A DNA stretch of 64,000 bases. Origin: Bacteroidales bacterium M3 (GTDB taxonomy: Bacteria; Bacteroidota; Bacteroidia; Bacteroidales; Muribaculaceae). Under the pieces are notes generated by a model. It was not told the origin of the DNA, did not search any database, and was given only the letters and a program-made list of their open reading frames with translations. Positions 62,746 through 64,000 of this stretch are shown piece by piece; position 1 is the stretch's first letter, and the number at the start of each line of letters is the position of its first letter. Location: positions 62,001 to 126,000 of the forward strand of contig LUJN01000012.1 in assembly GCA_001689445.1 (NCBI GenBank). The letters run 5' to 3'. Both the position numbers and the translations under genes were made by a program.

Positions 62746-62759
62746 CCTTATTACTTCTT

Positions 62760-63533
62760 ATGACTATGCATAGACCGCTATCACTACTTGCCACTTTTGT
62801 CATCATGCTTATGGTGCTCTCGGGCTGCCATTCGTCCCGTAAGGCCGCCGGCGGCACGTCGTCCACCCAATCACGCTCGGCCATAGTGAAAGAAGCGCAC
62901 AAATGGCTCGGGACAAAATACAAGTATGGTGGCATCGACCGTTCAGGGGTCGACTGTTCAGGCATGGTGATGCGGGTGTACGACAAAGCTGCCGGGGTAA
63001 AACTACCGCGCTCGTCGGCACAGCAGCGCGAGTTCTGCAAGTCTATACGCCGCAAAGAACTCGCGGCGGGCGACCTGCTGTTTTTCGCAACGGGGCGCGA
63101 CAAGACCCGCGTATCGCATGTAGGTATATATATAGGAGACGGGAAGATGATTCACGCCTCCACGTCCAAGGGGGTCATCACGAGCAGTCTCAACGAGAAG
63201 TATTATGCCAACAAATACCACTCCTCGGGACGCGTGACAGCCCAGTCCAAGTCCTCTCCCCGCCAACGGCCTTCCCGGACAGAGCCTACACAGGAATTGA
63301 AAAAGCCCGATGTGCCCTCAATACGCCTTGAAGACCTGATTTCACGCGACAACCCCAAACTACCCACCCCCCCGGCACCACAGCCTCATGTCATCGTTCC
63401 CGCCAGACCGATGGCCGATACACCCTCCGACACCACCGCCAATCCCACGCCATCCGCCACTGTAGGAGGCCGGATTCTTGACGATGTAATCGAGCAGAAA
63501 ATAGACTCGATATATGGTTCATGGATGGATTAG
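62760..63533 (+). CDS. NlpC/P60 (C40) cell-wall peptidase lipoprotein
   Basis: A 257-residue lipoprotein (signal ends LMVLSGC, lipidated Cys21) with an NlpC/P60 domain (about 40-155): catalytic Cys in GVDCSGMVMRVYD, His in RVSHVGIYIGDGKMIHA, and a downstream polar third residue. Such enzymes cut peptide cross-links of peptidoglycan. The last ~90 residues are Pro-, Ser- and Arg-rich and probably disordered (LPTPPAPQPHVIVPA). ATG 62766 is an alternative start. Confidence 0.92.
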   Translation: MTMHRPLSLLATFVIMLMVLSGCHSSRKAAGGTSSTQSRSAIVKEAHKWLGTKYKYGGIDRSGVDCSGMVMRVYDKAAGVKLPRSSAQQREFCKSIRRKELAAGDLLFFATGRDKTRVSHVGIYIGDGKMIHASTSKGVITSSLNEKYYANKYHSSGRVTAQSKSSPRQRPSRTEPTQELKKPDVPSIRLEDLISRDNPKLPTPPAPQPHVIVPARPMADTPSDTTANPTPSATVGGRILDDVIEQKIDSIYGSWMD

Positions 63534-63543
63534 GCACAAAAAG

Positions 63544-63561
63544 AGACCGGCATACCGGTCT
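63544..63561 (+). terminator. Terminator after the NlpC/P60 gene
   Basis: AGACCGG and CCGGTCT around CATA, ending in TTTT, lie ten bases past the stop. Confidence 0.7.
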
Positions 63562-63680
63562 TTTCAGCAAAAAGTGTTAACTTAGCGGCAGACAAACGGA
63601 GAAAAAAGTCCATCCTCATGTGACTTTTTCCGTTTTCAAGCGTTATTAAGGGTATACTAATTCAAAAACTTAAAGAAAAT

Positions 63681-63884
63681 ATGAAAGCATTAAACGTAAT
63701 TTTAGCTGTTTTGGGTGGTGCGGCAGCAGGTGCCGCCATCGGTCTGCTTCTCGCTCCTGAAAAGGGTGAAGACACTCGCAAAATAATAGCCGACTTCCTT
63801 AAAGAAAAAGGCATACGCCTGAAGAAAAACAAATTTGAGGCCCTTGTTGACGAGATTGCCGAAGAGATAGCCGACGTAAAGTAA
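63681..63884 (+). CDS. YtxH-like small membrane protein
   Basis: A 67-residue protein with one N-terminal Gly/Ala-rich helix (VILAVLGGAAAGAAIGLLLAPEKGEDTR), the YtxH family hallmark ending LLaPekG, and an amphipathic charged C-terminal half. Function is unclear; relatives respond to envelope stress. A second gene of similar type starts 61 bases later. Confidence 0.85.
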   Translation: MKALNVILAVLGGAAAGAAIGLLLAPEKGEDTRKIIADFLKEKGIRLKKNKFEALVDEIAEEIADVK

Positions 63885-63945
63885 CCCACTACGCGACATC
63901 AACCCTACCGTAAATAATACTATCTATTATAAATCTTACAACCAC

Positions 63946-64000
63946 ATGTCAAGAAGCATCCTTTACGCATTTATCGGTGGCACCCTTGCCGGCGCTGCCG
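63946..64000 (+). CDS. Second YtxH-like gene, cut by the window end (partial)
   Basis: The ATG at 63946 opens a frame of 18 codons (MSRSILYAFIGGTLAGAA) that runs off the right edge. The Gly/Ala-rich helix start resembles the preceding YtxH-like protein, suggesting a tandem pair. Confidence 0.5.
   Translation, partial: MSRSILYAFIGGTLAGAA

Noticed and set aside
1..64000. CRISPR arrays, tRNA and rRNA genes, transposases
   Set aside because: No regularly spaced repeats, cloverleaf-like segments with TTCGA loops, rRNA sequence or transposase-like frame were recognised; RNase P RNA is the only stable RNA identified.

Overview
The window reads as chromosome from a Bacteroidales bacterium, most likely a Muribaculaceae-type gut species; the family assignment is inference. 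The signs are many promoters of the Bacteroidota form TAnnTTTG, a GC content near 50%, families largely confined to this phylum (DUF5606, DUF4251, GldB, the phylum-type RNA polymerase omega subunit, a T9SS-type C-terminal sorting domain, the short EF-G paralogue), and few Shine-Dalgarno sequences. I saw no rRNA, tRNA, CRISPR array or transposase.

Bases 1-3916 are an AT-rich accessory stretch of small unfamiliar genes. It holds two exported proteins sharing an H-x4-C / C-x2-C pattern, a membrane protein ending in a P-loop kinase-like domain with a tiny overlapping ORF behind it, a Trypco2-like protein, and a basic small protein with a two-gene membrane-associated unit. It ends in a hairpin-rich non-coding junction (3917-4296) carrying five TTTGGT-type repeats, which looks like the edge of an integrated element.

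From 4297 on the content is housekeeping. 4.3-7.4 kb: pyrK-pyrD and a T9SS-type secreted protein. 7.5-12.4 kb: an EF-G2-type translation factor lacking the catalytic His, and Lon. 12.4-19.9 kb: DUF5606, a YIP1-like protein with smpB, a methyltransferase with a DUF6056-like membrane protein, pgk, and prfA-pyrF. 20-26.8 kb: SLC45-type sugar transporter, nfo, rRNA methyltransferase with radA, and a divergent AraC regulator/hydrolase pair. 26.9-33.4 kb: a NatAB-like ABC exporter, a split chromate transporter with folC, ridA and a YihY protein. 33.5-34.9 kb: RNase P RNA, a structured leader with a thioredoxin-like protein lacking CxxC, and a REP-like inverted repeat. 34.9-43 kb: malQ, B12-dependent ribonucleotide reductase, nitroreductase, dnaA.

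43.4-50.8 kb carries an MCE/MlaD protein with a cell-wall amidase, a GldB-like lipoprotein, aroE, a YeiH transporter and comEC. 50.8-57.5 kb is a likely six-gene operon running leftwards (PASTA protein, rluD, acyltransferase, metallophosphoesterase, tex, folK). 57.7-64 kb has bamD-rpoZ, a second REP-like inverted repeat, the primary sigma factor, a DUF4251 protein, a DegQ-type protease, an NlpC/P60 lipoprotein and YtxH-like small proteins, the last cut by the window edge. The best candidates for undescribed biology are the 1-4.3 kb island and the structured leader at 34.1 kb.
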